Positions 12,801 through 27,800 of a DNA stretch of 64,000 bases are shown piece by piece. Positions within the stretch are counted from its first letter, which is position 1; each line of letters starts with the position of its first letter. Source of the DNA: Antedon mediterranea (lineage: Eukaryota; Echinodermata; Crinoidea; Comatulida; Antedonidae); the NCBI RefSeq assembly GCF_964355755.1, contig NC_092670.1, forward strand, positions 18,909,201 through 18,973,200, in the 5' to 3' direction. The notes beneath the pieces were generated by a model, which made no database searches, was not told the DNA's origin, and saw only the letters and a list, made by a program, of their open reading frames with translations. Position numbers and translations under genes: made by a program.

Positions 12801-15800
12801 GGACCTAATTTATAGGTTCATGATTAGCCTCAGTCATTTGGGGTAGAAACCTCGCGTCTTCAAAGGGTTAAATAAAGGTTTATAGTACAGTAATATATCT
12901 ATATATATTTTCTTTTTAGATTTCATTAGAGGTACAGAAGCTGCCCCAGTCACGATTTCTCCCAAGACCTCCAAACCACACTGGAGCTTTGACAATTCAA
13001 GAACAACCATTCCATCCCAAAAGCTCAGAAGACTGGCTTAAACAAAATGGCTTAAAGGGTAGACTAACTAATGCATTTTCATATAAAATAAATATAAATT
13101 GTTAAAGTTTTTTAGCTCTGTTACATACAATCAAGAGTTTAAGGCAAGTGTGTATAATGCCCTACATATACTACCAATTAGAAGAAATTAACAGTATATA
13201 AGTCACTTTAGGCAATTTTCAAAATCAATTTTTTTAAAGTGTGTTTTGTTGGTGTTTTTATACTGTACAATGAATACATCTCTGATTGCTCTTACAGCTA
13301 AGAAGCTAAGCTTATACCAAATTATGGCACCAAATGCATTTGCTCCTATCGAAGAATTCATTCCAGTAATAAGAAAGTCAGTCAGGTCAACTTTACATGA
13401 GGTAAGACTATTTGAAGTAACAAACAAATCCTATTACCTTGACTTACCTTGGTAAATACCTCAAATACACTCTTTAAAGCTCTGTCTACACTATCAAACT
13501 TTATGTGATGTGCCCATATATGGACATGATGGTGTTATATCACTACCATATTTGGGGACATCAAACTTTTTTGTCAAACTTGTTTGATAGTGTAGATGAG
13601 ATTAAGCCATAAAAATGTGCCACTTTTTCTCGCAGAAAGCAATGACACAATTTGAATGGCACGATGGCTCCATCAGGAATGTCCATGTGGATCCTGCTCA
13701 ACTCTTTGATTATCAGAAACAGCTTGGAGCTATTGTCAAACTATATGAAAAGAGAGTTGATTGGCTATCCAGAGACAGTAGACGTTTATTTGGAACCATT
13801 ACTGAGAAAAGGTACAGATTTAACAGGGGTTATACCGCTAACAAATATACAATACACTAGTATTTTCTTAGAAACTTTGATTTATTATTTAATTTATATA
13901 CTGTGATGTAGTCTACTGTAATGTAGTCAGGGAAATGCTGTAAATAAGCCAGCTGATTTGTCCTAATCTGAGGTTATAATAGTCATTGCTTAGTATATTG
14001 AGAACCAAAAAGACACACAACTGCAAGATCAAAATCCTTGGAGCTAAGCTAAGATTAGCTTGACTCAAGTTATTTGTTTTCTGCAGAATTGTGATGATGG
14101 TAGATTTATCAGCCTCTAACATCAATTACTTGGTACACATTCAACATTCATTAAGAATTCTCTTGGAACAACAGCTCTCCAACAAACAGTCTTTTAACAT
14201 CATTGGGTATGTATTAAACATTATTTGATATATGTATTAATGTATTATTAATAGATTTATAAGAGTATTGGAAAACTTTGTAGAAGAGCTATTAAAACAT
14301 TGTAAACCTATTAATTCTATTGTTGTTCAGATTTGGAAGTGAAGCCCACTGCTGGAAGCCATGTCTACAAGAACCTACAGAAAAGAACCTTCAAAGTGCA
14401 TGGAAGTAGGTCATCAGAAATAATTACACATTTTTAATGTAAATAACAGTAGATTTATAATGTGTCATGTACAAGGTGGAAAAACACTGATGTAATATAG
14501 ATAACAAGAATATAAAAATGGCAAATGGGTTTATATTATTGTGTTGTATTCAGATGGATTCTCGGTCTTGAATGTGGTGGTAGTCGAAATTTCATGGCAG
14601 CCCTTCGTCTTTCGATGGAAACGGAAGAAGATCACAAGAAAATGGCAGGTAAGAAATTAAAGTGTGAAGTGAAGCATACTGTATCAGCAAACCTTCTATC
14701 ATTATCACTTCTTCATTCATCAACTGTTTTGTTATCAAAGTTAATGTGAAATCAAACAGCAATTTTATTATTAGTCCAGCAGTCAAATGCCTATCTTTTA
14801 TTTTATTATTAGTCCAGCAGTCAAATGCCTATCTTTTATTTTATTATTAGTTCAGCAGTCAAATGCCTATCTTTTATTTTATTATTAGTCCAGCAGTCAA
14901 ATGCCTATCTTTTATTTTATTATTAGTTCAGCAGTCAAATGCCTATCTTTTATTTTATTATTAGTTCAGCAGTCAAATGCCTATCTTTTATTTTATTATT
15001 AGTCCAGCAGTCAAATGCCTATCTTTTATTTTATTATTAGTCCAGCAGTCAAATGCCTATCTTTTATTTTATTATTAGTCCAGCAGTCAAATGCCTATCT
15101 TTTATTTTATTATTAGTCCAGCAGTCAAATGCCTATCTTTTATTTTATTATTAGTCCAGCAGTCAAATGCCTATCTTTTATTTTATTATTAGTTCAGCAG
15201 TCAAATGCCTATCTTTTATTTTATTATTAGTCCAGCAGTCAAATGCCTATCTTTTATTTTATTATTAGTTCAGCAGTCAAATGCCTATCTTTTATTTTAT
15301 TATTAGTCCAGCAGTCAAATGCCTATCTTTTATTTTATTATTAGTCCAGCAGTCAAATGCCTATCTTTTATTTTATTATTAGTCCAGCAGTCAAATGCCT
15401 ATCTTTTATTTTATTATTAGTCCAGCAGTCAAATGCCTATCTTTTATTTTATTATTAGTCCAGCAGTCAAATGCCTATCTTTTATTTTATTATTAGTCCA
15501 GCAGTCAAATGCCTATCTTTTATTTTATTATTAGTCCAGCAGTCAAATACCTATCTTTTATTTTATTATTAGTCCAGCAGTCAAATGCCTATCTTTTATT
15601 TTATTATTAGTCCAGCAGTCAAATGCCTATCTTTTATTTTATTATTAGTTCAGCAGTCAAATGCCTATCTTTTATTTTATTATTAGTCCAGCAGTCAAAT
15701 GCCTATCTTTTATTTTATTATTAGTCCAGCAGTCAAATGCCTATCTTTTATTTTATTATTAGTTCAGCAGTCAAATGCCTATCTTTTATTTTATTATTAG

Positions 15801-18800
15801 TTCAGCAGTCAAATGCCTATCTTTTATTTTATTATTAGTCCAGCAGTCAAATGCCTATCTTTTATTTTATTATTAGTTCAGCAGTCAAATGCCTATCTTT
15901 TATTTTATTATTAGTCCAGCAGTCAAATACCTATCTTTTATTTTATTATTAGTCCAGCAGTCAAATGCCTATCTTTTATTTTATTATTAGTTCAGCAGTC
16001 AAATGCCTATCTTTTATTTTATTATTAGTCCAGCAGTCAAATGCCTATCTTTTATTTTATTATTAGTTCAGCAGTCAAATGCCTATCTTTTATTTTATTA
16101 TTAGTCCAGCAGTCAAATGCCTATCTTTTATTTTATTATTAGTCCAGCAGTCAAATGCCTATCTTTTATTTTATTATTAGTTCAGCAGTCAAATGCCTAT
16201 CTTTTATTTTATTATTAGTTCAGCAGTCAAATGCCTATCTTTTATTTTATTATTAGTCCAGCAGTCAAATGCCTATCTTTTATTTTATTATTAGTCCAGC
16301 AGTCAAATACCTATCTTTTATTTTATTATTAGTTCAGCAGTCAAATACCTATCTTTTATTTTATTATTAGTCCAGCAGTCAAATGCCTATCTTTTATTTT
16401 ATTATTAGTCCAGCAGTCAAATGCCTATCTTTTATTTTATTATTAGTCCAGCAGTCAAATGCCTATCTTTTATTTTATTATTAGTTCAGCAGTCAAATAC
16501 CTATCTTTTATTTTATTATTAGTCCAGCAGTCAAATGCCTATCTTTTATTTTATTATTAGTCCAGCAGTCAAATGCCTATCTTTTATTTTATTATTAGTT
16601 CAGCAGTCAAATGCCTATCTTTTATTTTATTATTAGTTCAGCAGTCAAATGCCTATCTTTTATTTTATTATTAGTTCAGCAGTCAAATGCCTATCTTTTA
16701 TTTTATTATTAGTCCAGCAGTCAAATACCTATCTTTTATTTTATTATTAGTTCAGCAGTCAAATGCCTATCTTTTATTTTATTATTAGTTCAGCAGCAAA
16801 TGCCTATCTTTTATTTTATTATTAGTCCAGCAGTCAAATACCTATCTTTTATTTTATTATTAGTCCAGCAGTCAAATGCCTATCTTATTTTATTATTAGT
16901 CCAGCAGTCAAATGCCTATCTTTTATTTTATTATTAGTTCAGCAGTCAAATGCCTATCTTTTATTTTATTATTAGTTCAGCAGTCAAATGCCTATCTTTT
17001 ATTTTATTATTAGTCCAGCAGTCAAATGCCTATCTTTTATTTTATTATTAGTCCAGCAGTCAAATGCCTATCTTTTATTTTATTATTAGTCCAGCAGTCA
17101 AATACCTATCTTTTATTTTATTATTAGTCCAGCAGTCAAATGCCTATCTTTTATTTTATTATTAGTTCAGCAGTCAAATGCCTATCTTTTATTTTATTAT
17201 TAGTTCAGCAGTCAAATGCCTATCTTTTATTTTATTATTAGTCCAGCAGTCAAATGCCTATCTTTTATTTTATTATTAGTCCAGCAGTCAAATGCCTATC
17301 TTTTATTTTATTATTAGTCCAGCAGTCAAATGCCTATCTTTTATTTTATTATTAGTTCAGCAGTCAAATGCCTATCTTTTATTTTATTATTAGTTCAGCA
17401 GTCAAATGCCTATCTTTTATTTTATTATTAGTTCAGCAGTCAAATGCCTATCTTTTATTTTATTATTAGTTCAGCAGTCAAATGCCTATCTTTTATTTTA
17501 TTATTAGTTCAGCAGTCAAATGCCTATCTTTTATTTTATTATTAGTCCAGCAGTCAAATGCCTATCTTTTATTTTATTATTAGTCCAGCAGTCAAATACC
17601 TATCTTTTCTTTTATTATTAGTCCAGCAGTCAAATGCCTATCTTTTATTTTATTATTAGTCCAGCAGTCAAATGCCTATCTTTTATTTTATTATTAGTCC
17701 AGCAGTCAAATGCCTATCTTTTATTTTATTATTAGTTCAGCAGTCAAATGCCTATCTTTTATTTTATTATTAGTTCAGCAGTCAAATGCCTATCTTTTCT
17801 TTTATTATTAGTCCAGCAGTCAAATGCCTATCTTTTATTTTATTATTAGTTCAGCAGTCAAATGCCTATCTTTTATTTTATTATTAGTCCAGCAGTCAAA
17901 TGCCTATCTTTTATTTTATTATTAGTCCAGCAGTCAAATGCCTATCTTTTATTTTATTATTAGTTCAGCAGTCAAATGCCTATCTTTTATTTTATTATTA
18001 GTTCAGCAGTCAAATGCCTATCTTTTATTTTATTATTAGTTCAGCAGTCAAATGCCTATCTTTTATTTTATTATTAGTTCAGCAGTCAAATGCCTATCTT
18101 TTATTTTATTATTAGTTCAGCAGTCAAATGCCTATCTTTTATTTTATTATTAGTTCAGCAGTCAAATGCCTATCTTTTATTTTATTATTAGTCCAGCAGT
18201 CAAATGCCTATCTTTTATTTTATTATTAGTCCAGCAGTCAAATACCTATCTTTTATTTTATTATTAGTCCAGCAGTCAAATGCCTATCTTTTATTTTATT
18301 ATTAGTCCAGCAGTCAAATGCCTATCTTTTATTTTATTATTAGTTCAGCAGTCAAATGCCTATCTTTTATTTTATTATTAGTTCAGCAGTCAAATGCCTA
18401 TCTTTTATTTTATTATTAGTCCAGCAGTCAAATGCCTATCTTTTATTTTATTATTAGTTCAGCAGTCAAATGCCTATCTTTTATTTTATTATTAGTTCAG
18501 CAGTCAAATGCCTATCTTTTATTTTATTATTAGTCCAGCAGTCAAATGCCTATCTTTTATTTTATTATTAGTTCAGCAGTCAAAGGCCTATCTTTTATTT
18601 TATTATTAGTTCAGCAGTCAAATGCCTATCTTTTATTTTATTATTAGTTCAGCAGTCAAATGCCTATCTTTTATTTTATTATTAGTTCAGCAGTCAAATG
18701 CCTATCTTTTATTTTATTATTAGTCCAGCAGTCAAATGCCTATCTTTTATTTTATTATTAGTTCAGCAGTCAAATGCCTATCTTTTATTTTATTATTAGT

Positions 18801-21800
18801 CCAGCAGTCAAATGCCTATCTTTTATTTTATTATTAGTTCAGCAGTCAAATACCTATCTTTTATTTTATTATTAGTTCAGCAGTCAAATGCCTATCTTTT
18901 ATTTTATTATTAGTTCAGCAGCAAATGCCTATCTTTTATTTTATTATTAGTTCAGCAGTCAAATGCCTATCTTTTATTTTATTATTAGTCCAGCAGTCAA
19001 ATACCTATCTTTTATTTTATTATTAGTTCAGCAGTCAAATGCCTATCTTTTATTTTATTATTAGTCCAGCAGTCAAATGCCTATCTTTTATTTTATTATT
19101 AGTTCAGCAGTCAAATGCCTATCTTTTATTTTATTATTAGTCCAGCAGTCAAATGCCTATCTTTTATTTTATTATTAGTTCAGCAGTCAAATACCTATCT
19201 TTTATTTTATTATTAGTTCAGCAGTCAAATGCCTATCTTTTATTTTATTATTAGTTCAGCAGTCAAATGCCTATCTTTTATTTTATTATTAGTCCAGCAG
19301 TCAAATGCCTATCTTTTATTTTATTATTAGTTCAGCAGTCAAATGCCTATCTTTTATTTTATTATTAGTCCAGCAGTCAAATGCCTATCTTTTATTTTAT
19401 TATTAGTTCAGCAGTCAAATGCCTATCTTTTATTTTATTATTAGTCCAGCAGTCAAATGCCTATCTTTTATTTTATTATTAGTCCAGCAGTCAAATGCCT
19501 ATCTTTTATTTTATTATTAGTTCAGCAGTCAAATGCCTATCTTTTATTTTATTATTAGTCCAGCAGTCAAATGCCTATCTTTTATTTTATTATTAGTTCA
19601 GCAGTCAAATGCCTATCTTTTATTTTATTATTAGTTCAGCAGTCAAATACCTATCTTTTATTTTATTATTAGTTCAGCAGTCAAATGCCTATCTTTTATT
19701 TTATTATTAGTCCAGCAGTCAAATGCCTATCTTTTCCATAACCTGGCAATGTTTTCTATCGTTTTCATTTATGGATTTGATTCTCAAGACCATTAGAATG
19801 GAGAATTATTTTACTGAAAGGCTGTCAGAATTGAGCAATTTGCATAATTAATATAAACAAAATTGCCACTATTTTTGTACAAGCATGCTATATCTCTGGA
19901 AATACTGGACGTATTGAGTTAATTTTGGTGTCAAATTGTTCACAATGTGTATGTTTATATTAGCTGTAATAGAACATTTTTTGTAAAATTGACACACTTA
20001 TTAGAATCATCATCATCATTACATCAACATCAAAGTATTACAAATGTTTTATCCACTCCTCTTCTAGTTGTTGAAGGTATCTACCTATTTACAAGTGGTA
20101 TACCAGACCAGCTTCCAGATGTCATCTGCTCTTATGTTGAAGAAGCTTCAGTTGGCCAAGTCACAAAGATCCATACCATCCTCTTCAACGTTGATGACTA
20201 CGATTCTAACGGCGCCATCCCAGGACGCTATGCCAACATCACACAGACGGCAGAATGTCTGCGAAATCTTGCACATGTTAGTGGTGGTCGGTTTCATTGG
20301 TTCAGAGAGACTGGAATTATTGAGAGTGATGATATCAAAGCTATTTTAGCTGAGATGGATAGGGCTGTGAATTATTCTCAGAAAGTGAGTACTTCAATAA
20401 TTCTGTCATCTTTGTTTTTTTTAATTTTTTTAAATTTTTTTTGCATATTAATATCTAATAGTTTATATTTCATAATAATTAGTAATCCATAATGATATAA
20501 TATGATTAGTTTCAATACTCTTTTGGTGGTGCAACTTGTAGTATCTATTTCATTCATTTATTATTGTTTTTCCTAATTTTTCATTTTCTAAATAGAAATA
20601 AAATAAATTGTATTGTATGGTAATACAATATAAGTTTTCAATATGTATAAATTCCATGTGTTTTACAATAAATTTGTATTTTAATTATTTGTTTCAGTGT
20701 GCAATGTTATTAGATACAGTAAAGAAGAGGATGCCAAGGACGAAACAAAATGTATGTATGATTCATTTTATTTTTTTTATTAATACACACAACATAAAGC
20801 TCTGTCCACACTAGCAAATATGGTAGTGATATGACAGCATCGTGTGTGCACATCACATTTTTTGTCACATAAAGTTTGATAGTGTAAACAGAGCTTAACA
20901 CTATGTTAACAAATTTGTTTACTGGAGTTGTTTTGTTTATCCATAGGGAGATTCAAGCAGCGGAAATGAATCAAAGATGTTACCGAAGAGACCTACTTCA
21001 GGCAAGAAGGCTTTACCAGCAGCCCCTAGACATACTGAACTCAGTCGGGCTAGAATGGTAAGTACATTTCATATAGTAATAGCACTATGCATTAAATATG
21101 TATGCAAAGAATATGTCTATGGAGTTGAACAGAAATGAACAAATTAAATATAAATGGAAAAGTTATTTCATGAATAGTGTTTGCGTTTGAATACATATTT
21201 ATGAGTATAATTGTACTTGAGCTTGACATCATTGTTTGTTGTCTTTTCTTTTAGGGACAAGATAGCCAAGAACATGAAGAGACTGTCAAAGCTATTGGAT
21301 GGCGTCCTATCAGTGCCAACAAAAATCTTATTCCAACAGGTAATGTTAGTTTTCAATGGTTAGAATTTGATTTGGAAAATACTATAATCATTGACCTACT
21401 GTATGAGTAATGTGATGATAATACATCTAATTTCAGCTCCACAACCTCCTGTTATGTCAAAGAAATCAACGAAAGAAACAACTGCAAAGAAAACAACTAC
21501 ATCTGTGAAAAATAAAAGAAACAAAGAAGTATTCTACACAGAATTCAGAAATGAAGTTGGTGAGTAATGCAATCTGATTAATAATCTCGCCCACTAATTT
21601 GGGATTCTATTCTGTATTCTATCTCTATATATATATATATATATATATAAATCCAAAGGCAAATTACTGAAAAAAATGACAATGCTGTGGGTATCAGTGG
21701 CTGGATCTCAATGGAGATACAAAAATAAAAAGCGAAAAGCTAAATCAAAACGATAAAGTAAACAGCCAGAAAAGTTAGCAGAGCTTTCGGGCAAGACTAG

Positions 21801-24800
21801 CCCTTCATCAGTGCAAGTGAAGGAATTTTGCCTGATTTGTTTATATATATATATATAAACAAATCAGGCAAAGAACATTAATTCTAAACCGCCCGGTGAT
21901 ATACTGAAATTTAATTAATTAATTTGAAACGATAAAGATGAGGAAATCTGTGAGAATGAGAAAAAGTCACCCCAACCGAGACTCGAACTCGGACCGCCTG
22001 CTTGATATGCAGATGTCCTAACCATTAGACCACTGGGGCTTTCATGGTATTGTTCGAACTCGATTGGATAGCGACTCTTTAATATATATATATATATATA
22101 TATTCAAATATAGCTCTGCTAACTTTTCTGGCTGTTTTACTTTGTCGTTTTGATTTAGCCTTTCGCTTTTTTTTGTATCTCCATTGAGATACCCACAGCA
22201 TTGTCGTTTTTTCAGTATTTTGCCTTTGGATTTATATTTAAATATTATATTTATCATGAAATTGTTTGAATTTTTCAGGTGTTCTTCTCAATCCTGAACA
22301 AAAGAAGAAAAGGAAATTCAAACCCATAAACCATCCTATTATACCAGATAAAGAAGAACAAATCACAACCAAGTCTGTAAGTTTTATTAATTTAATTATT
22401 AAATAAATATTATTAAATATAATTAAATTGCATTGACTTTATGAGTCCTCTACCCTGATGTGTTTTTATGTCATTATCTCAATAAATGATTATTATCTCA
22501 ATGAATGCATACTTTTATTTGTATTTATTTCAGTGGTTGAAGAAATATGGGCTGTCTAAACTGCGTTTGGATTTGAATAAGCTTGTCACCGGGCCGGACT
22601 GCGGCCACACTCAGAAGCATATTAGTACTCTCCGGAAGAACGTGTCTGCAAAATACTGTACCATATTTCCAAGTGTTAATATTAAGGTGCATAATCTTTC
22701 CAATGTTTATATTTTTGTTACCATTATCTGCATCTCACCTTCCACCAATGTGTATTTATATTGGGTATACCTGATTATATTATAAAATTAATTACTTCAT
22801 TTTTCCATAACCATAAACATATATTTTCATATATCTTAAAGCATCACAATAATTGTTAAACTTTTTAATGCAGGGTACTGTGAAACATCTCCAGTTAAGG
22901 GCACATGAATTAAAAGAGTATGAAGATCAGGTGGCGGTTGTACTACGCAGGTACGTTATGCGTATGCAATGGTTGCTAGGCAGCAGCAGGAGGGTATTTG
23001 GATCAGTTATTGAAAAAAAGGTAAGAAATAAGTATAAATAACACCCTTATAGATAAAACCTTTTTTTAGTGTATATGGTTAGATTAAATGCGAGTGTATA
23101 CAGTAGATAGACAAAAAGTAGACAAAATGGTGTATATTTTTTCTCATTTTCTGTTTTCTTCTGGTTTATATGATACTATAATTCCATATTACAATGTTTT
23201 CTATTGTTGTCTTTGTTTTTTAAAGGTTGTGATACTTGTTGACACATCTGGGTCCATGGTGTACCACATGGATGAGCTTAAAAGAGAGCTGATTGCTTTG
23301 ATATGGGAACAACTCAAGAAAGAAAATATAAGGTATGCCTATACCTTCTTTAATTCAATTCAATTCAAATCAACATTTATTTCTTCCACAATAAAATAAC
23401 AAATATCCAATATATTGTAAAGTGAATGGTTTACAGCCAATGGCTTACAGTAAATCTTATAAGAAAGTTTAGTTTAAAGGCCTACTTCTGCACACACACT
23501 TACAGTTTAACTGCCTTCTCTCACAATTTTTAATCAAGGTTACTCAAGAAATTAAAAGTATTATGCCCACATTTATCTAATGTTGCCTTCTTTTTGGGTG
23601 CATGCTAATGTTGCCAATGACTTATCCCATACCAAAGCTTTATTAAGGGCTACTTTAGCACAAAACGCAGTTACCACTAATCTTCTTCTTCTTCTAATTA
23701 GTTTCAACATCATCCGTTTCTCTGCTGATGTGGAACCATGGCGTCCGCGAGTAGTTGAACCAACCAATGAGAATTGTCACGATGCTGTTCGATGGCTATC
23801 CACATTTGTAGCAGGCGGTAATACTTGTACATTGGAAGCACTATCAGTAAGTAATTGTACCAATAGGTCTTGAGTGGATTAAAATAATAAAGACCTCAGA
23901 TTGGGATAAATTTGTATTTTCACATCTATAATCTTTTCTATAAAATAGAAAGTCAGTGTTTATTTTAACAATAGACCTCTTAAAAGTTGAAACAAATTCT
24001 CGATAGGCTTCCCATGAGTATTGAATTGTGGTATTGAATACAAATGCTACTCTCTGGCACTTTCAGCTATTAACCATTTGATTGATTGAAGTCTATGTTT
24101 ATATATAATGTTCAATAAAAAAGTAAACAATTTCATATATTTTTTTATAGTACGCTTTTGAGGATCCTCATATGACTGCGGTGTACATGTTGACTGATGG
24201 CAAACCAGACTGTAGCACGTCACGTGTGCTACAGTCAGTAGCAAGCTTGAATACGGAGCGTCAAGTGAAAATAAATTCAATCTCTTTCAATTGTGAAGAT
24301 GAGTAAGTTATATTGGTGGTGTGTGGCTATGAGCGCTCACTGGCTAAACCCTGAGCTTATGGGCCCCTGAGCAGTGCCCACAGGAAAATACAGGCATTAA
24401 AATATGTCAAAAAAAGGCTAAAAACGCTGAGGTCTCCAGCGTTGGAGGGCCACTTAGGGTTGCCAAACCAGGGGCCTCAGGGATCTACGTTACGCCACTA
24501 ATTATATTATAATAATACTGCCTTTTCTAACCATAGTAGAATATCTTTTGTCACTTCCTTCTTTTGTCCTTCAGGTCACTCTTAATTCCTCTATGCAAAC
24601 ACACTTCTTTTGTCCTGAACCTAAAATTGTATTCTCTCTATGGAATAAAATAGGCACAGATTAGAAGAATTGTTTAGTTTGTTCAGTGTTTTTAAAATAG
24701 CCTCTAAGCTTAGGATTTTTCTCATGGCTAAAAACATTGTTACTACCTAAACTTACAATAAGAAAGCATTAGTTGGATTGTCATCTTGTATTATACGTAA

Positions 24801-27800
24801 GTTATCTTTACCTGCAGAATCTGCGCTGAAATAACTAAGTCAGGATTATTTTTCAGAATTGTATTTTGTTAGCTTTAGAATGTTACTTATATTTAAATAC
24901 ATGCATTGGTTTTGATGTCACAAAATAACATAAATAAACTAAAGAAAAATGATCTTCAACCGCAGATAACTTGGACTTATGTTGTTAAAATAGCATAAAC
25001 ATACTGTTATAAAGTTCAATATTTTCTTTTAATCCTTTCTAATCAACGAGATTATCTTGAAATCTCATAAACAGTACATTCTGATTTATCTTAATCTTGT
25101 TGCTTGTCATCATTCGTCTTTTGACGGTCACATGACGAGAAGCGAATCCATTAACAGTGTTCTTATTTAATTCTCGTTGATGTTTTTGACCAATTCGGTC
25201 TAATCCCCTGTGATAGCTTAATCTTCAAACAGCATAGTTAACATTTAGGTGTATTGCCCCTTTTAAAGTTAGTATAGGAAAAAAACATTCATTTATTGAG
25301 AAGACCATCATAGATTGGTTTACTTTAGAATAGTAAACAAAGTTTTTCTTTTCAGAAAAAAATATATTTATTGTACTAGTACTTTTGTCTGTAAGCTATC
25401 ACAAATTACTAAAGATGCAAGACATTCTTTATCATAGATTGTTTTACTTTATATAAACAAATCTGTCTATGTTACAACTTTGATTTTTATAGTTAGTATC
25501 AATATATCTTATTATTAGCAGAGTATTAGTCAAAAAGAGTGTACAAAATATGTAATGTGTTCTATTATTAAATTAGATTTAAATTTTTATTTCAGTACAG
25601 CAAATGTATTTCTTAAGCAACTAGCTGCTATGTCTAGGGGGCGCTATCACCGATGCTACGGACAGATGGATGGTGATATGTTTACCCACAAGCTTCTATC
25701 AGAAGGCTCTCAAGATGCCCAGGTAATAGCAAATGGGAATATTAGGTTGAAGAATATTCTGTTGTGGTAAAATTTCTCTCACTAAATCAAACCTCTTTGA
25801 CTAGCAGTGGATGGAATGAGATTCTGATCTATTCCATTAATTTTGTATGCAACAACATTTTATGTAATAGCCTCTTTCTCTTTGTAAATGAGACCCGCTA
25901 TTTCTATCTTCGTTTTTCTCTCTTTCGTGTAAGCAACCCACTTTTATTTCATTCAAACTTTTATCATTACATAAAGTCAGCATTTTAAAAAGGATATCAA
26001 TAAAATCAATAAGAAATCTGTTTTTTTATATGGACAGCACATTAAGGCTGTAGCATAAAATGCACATTATTGTTTTATCCTTATTTTCCGTGTTAAGGTC
26101 AGAGAAATGAAGACATGTTGAAAAAACAACTATGCTGCTTATCATAATGTGAATTAATATTAATATTACAATCATTTTCTATCAACTTGTTTTAACATGT
26201 TCAGTATGTGCTCTTAATTAATTCGTCACTTGAGGATGGTACAACAATAATTAATTAAAAGTGCTCTATGCATTATTAGTAATACATTAACACACAGTTG
26301 ATTTTCATTTTACATAATAAGCAAGTGTATCTAGCAATACATCTGCATTATTTAGAATTTTAGCGCTTTTAACCGGATTGTTCCAGTATTTGAAATAATT
26401 GCCGTGAAGGTTAAACATTCTTGTTCATTCAAGTCATTAGAAGTCGTTTTTCTCTTGTGGCATACTACTACCACATTTATTCATTCATCAATTCATATAC
26501 AAATATTGCAACATTGAACACATTTATCAATACTTCATAAGCATAGGCAATCCAATGACATTTGTACAAAAAAGAACTATTATTATTATTTTATAAGAAT
26601 CAAATATTGGTAATAATTAGAATTGGGGTACTACTATCTTGTAAGCTGGGCTACTATACCAATATTAATATTTTATTTATTTATTTCATTTTAACCTCCT
26701 TCTGCTCCTTCAATCAATGTTTTATTACAGTAGTATTCTATTTTCTAGTTTCCCCAGTTACCATGCTTTGAAGGGGATGATTTACGACTTCTTGGAGCAG
26801 AGATTAATCTGGCACGTCAGTTTTTGTCCCAATCCAGAACATTCCGGGATCTCTTTGCCACTACACCAAGCCCTCATGAGAACGGTAAGAACTAATATAA
26901 TTGTTTTATGAACTGAAACAAATTGATTGGGGTATGCGATCATTGTGGGGCATTTAGGGTATGCCATCATTTTGAGGCATGAAGGGTATGCGATCAATGT
27001 GAGGCATGCAGGGTATGCGATCAATGTGAGGCATGCAGGGTATGCGATCATTGTGAGGCGCGTGGGATATGCCACTATTGTAAGGCGCTTGGGGTATGCC
27101 ACTATTGTAAGGCGCTTGGGGTATGCCACTATTGTAAGGCGCTTGGGGTATGCGATCATTGTGAGGCACATGGGGTATGCGATCATTGTGAGGCACATGG
27201 GGTATGCGATCATTGTTATGCATGTGGGGTATGCGATCATTGTTATGCATGTGGGGTATGCGATCATTGTTATGCATGTGGGGTATACCATCATTGTAAG
27301 GCATGCGGTGTATGCCATCATTGTGAGGCATGCGGTGTATATGCCATCATTGTGAGGCATGCGATGTATGCGATCATTGTTATGCATGTGGGGTATACCG
27401 TCATTGTAAGGCATGCGGTGTATGCCATCATTGTGAGGCATGCGGTGTATGCGATCATTGTTATGCATGTGGGGTATACCGTCATTGTAAGGCATGCGGT
27501 GTATGCGATCATTGTTATGCATGTGGTGTATGCCATCATTGTGAGGCATGCGGTGTATGCGATCATTGTTATGCATGTGGGGTATACCGTCATTGTAAGG
27601 AATGCGGTGTATGCCATCATTGTGAGGCATGCGGTGTATGCGATCATTGTTATGCATGTGGGGTATACCGTCATTGTAAGGCATGCGGTGTATGAGATCA
27701 TTGTTATGCATGTGGGGTATACCGTCATTGTGAGGCACATGGGGTATGCGATCATTGTTATGCATGTGGGGTATGCGATCATTGTTATGCATGTGGGGTA

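Noticed and set aside
14764-19735. CRISPR-like or centromeric array
   Set aside because: Units are directly adjacent with no unique spacers, and the array lies inside an intron of a spliced gene, so CRISPR is excluded. A centromeric role has no support.
21960-22040. Functional tRNA gene (minus strand)
   Set aside because: The same head is repeated at 54668-54748 with the same non-tRNA tail, and the anticodon would be ATC. It is a SINE.
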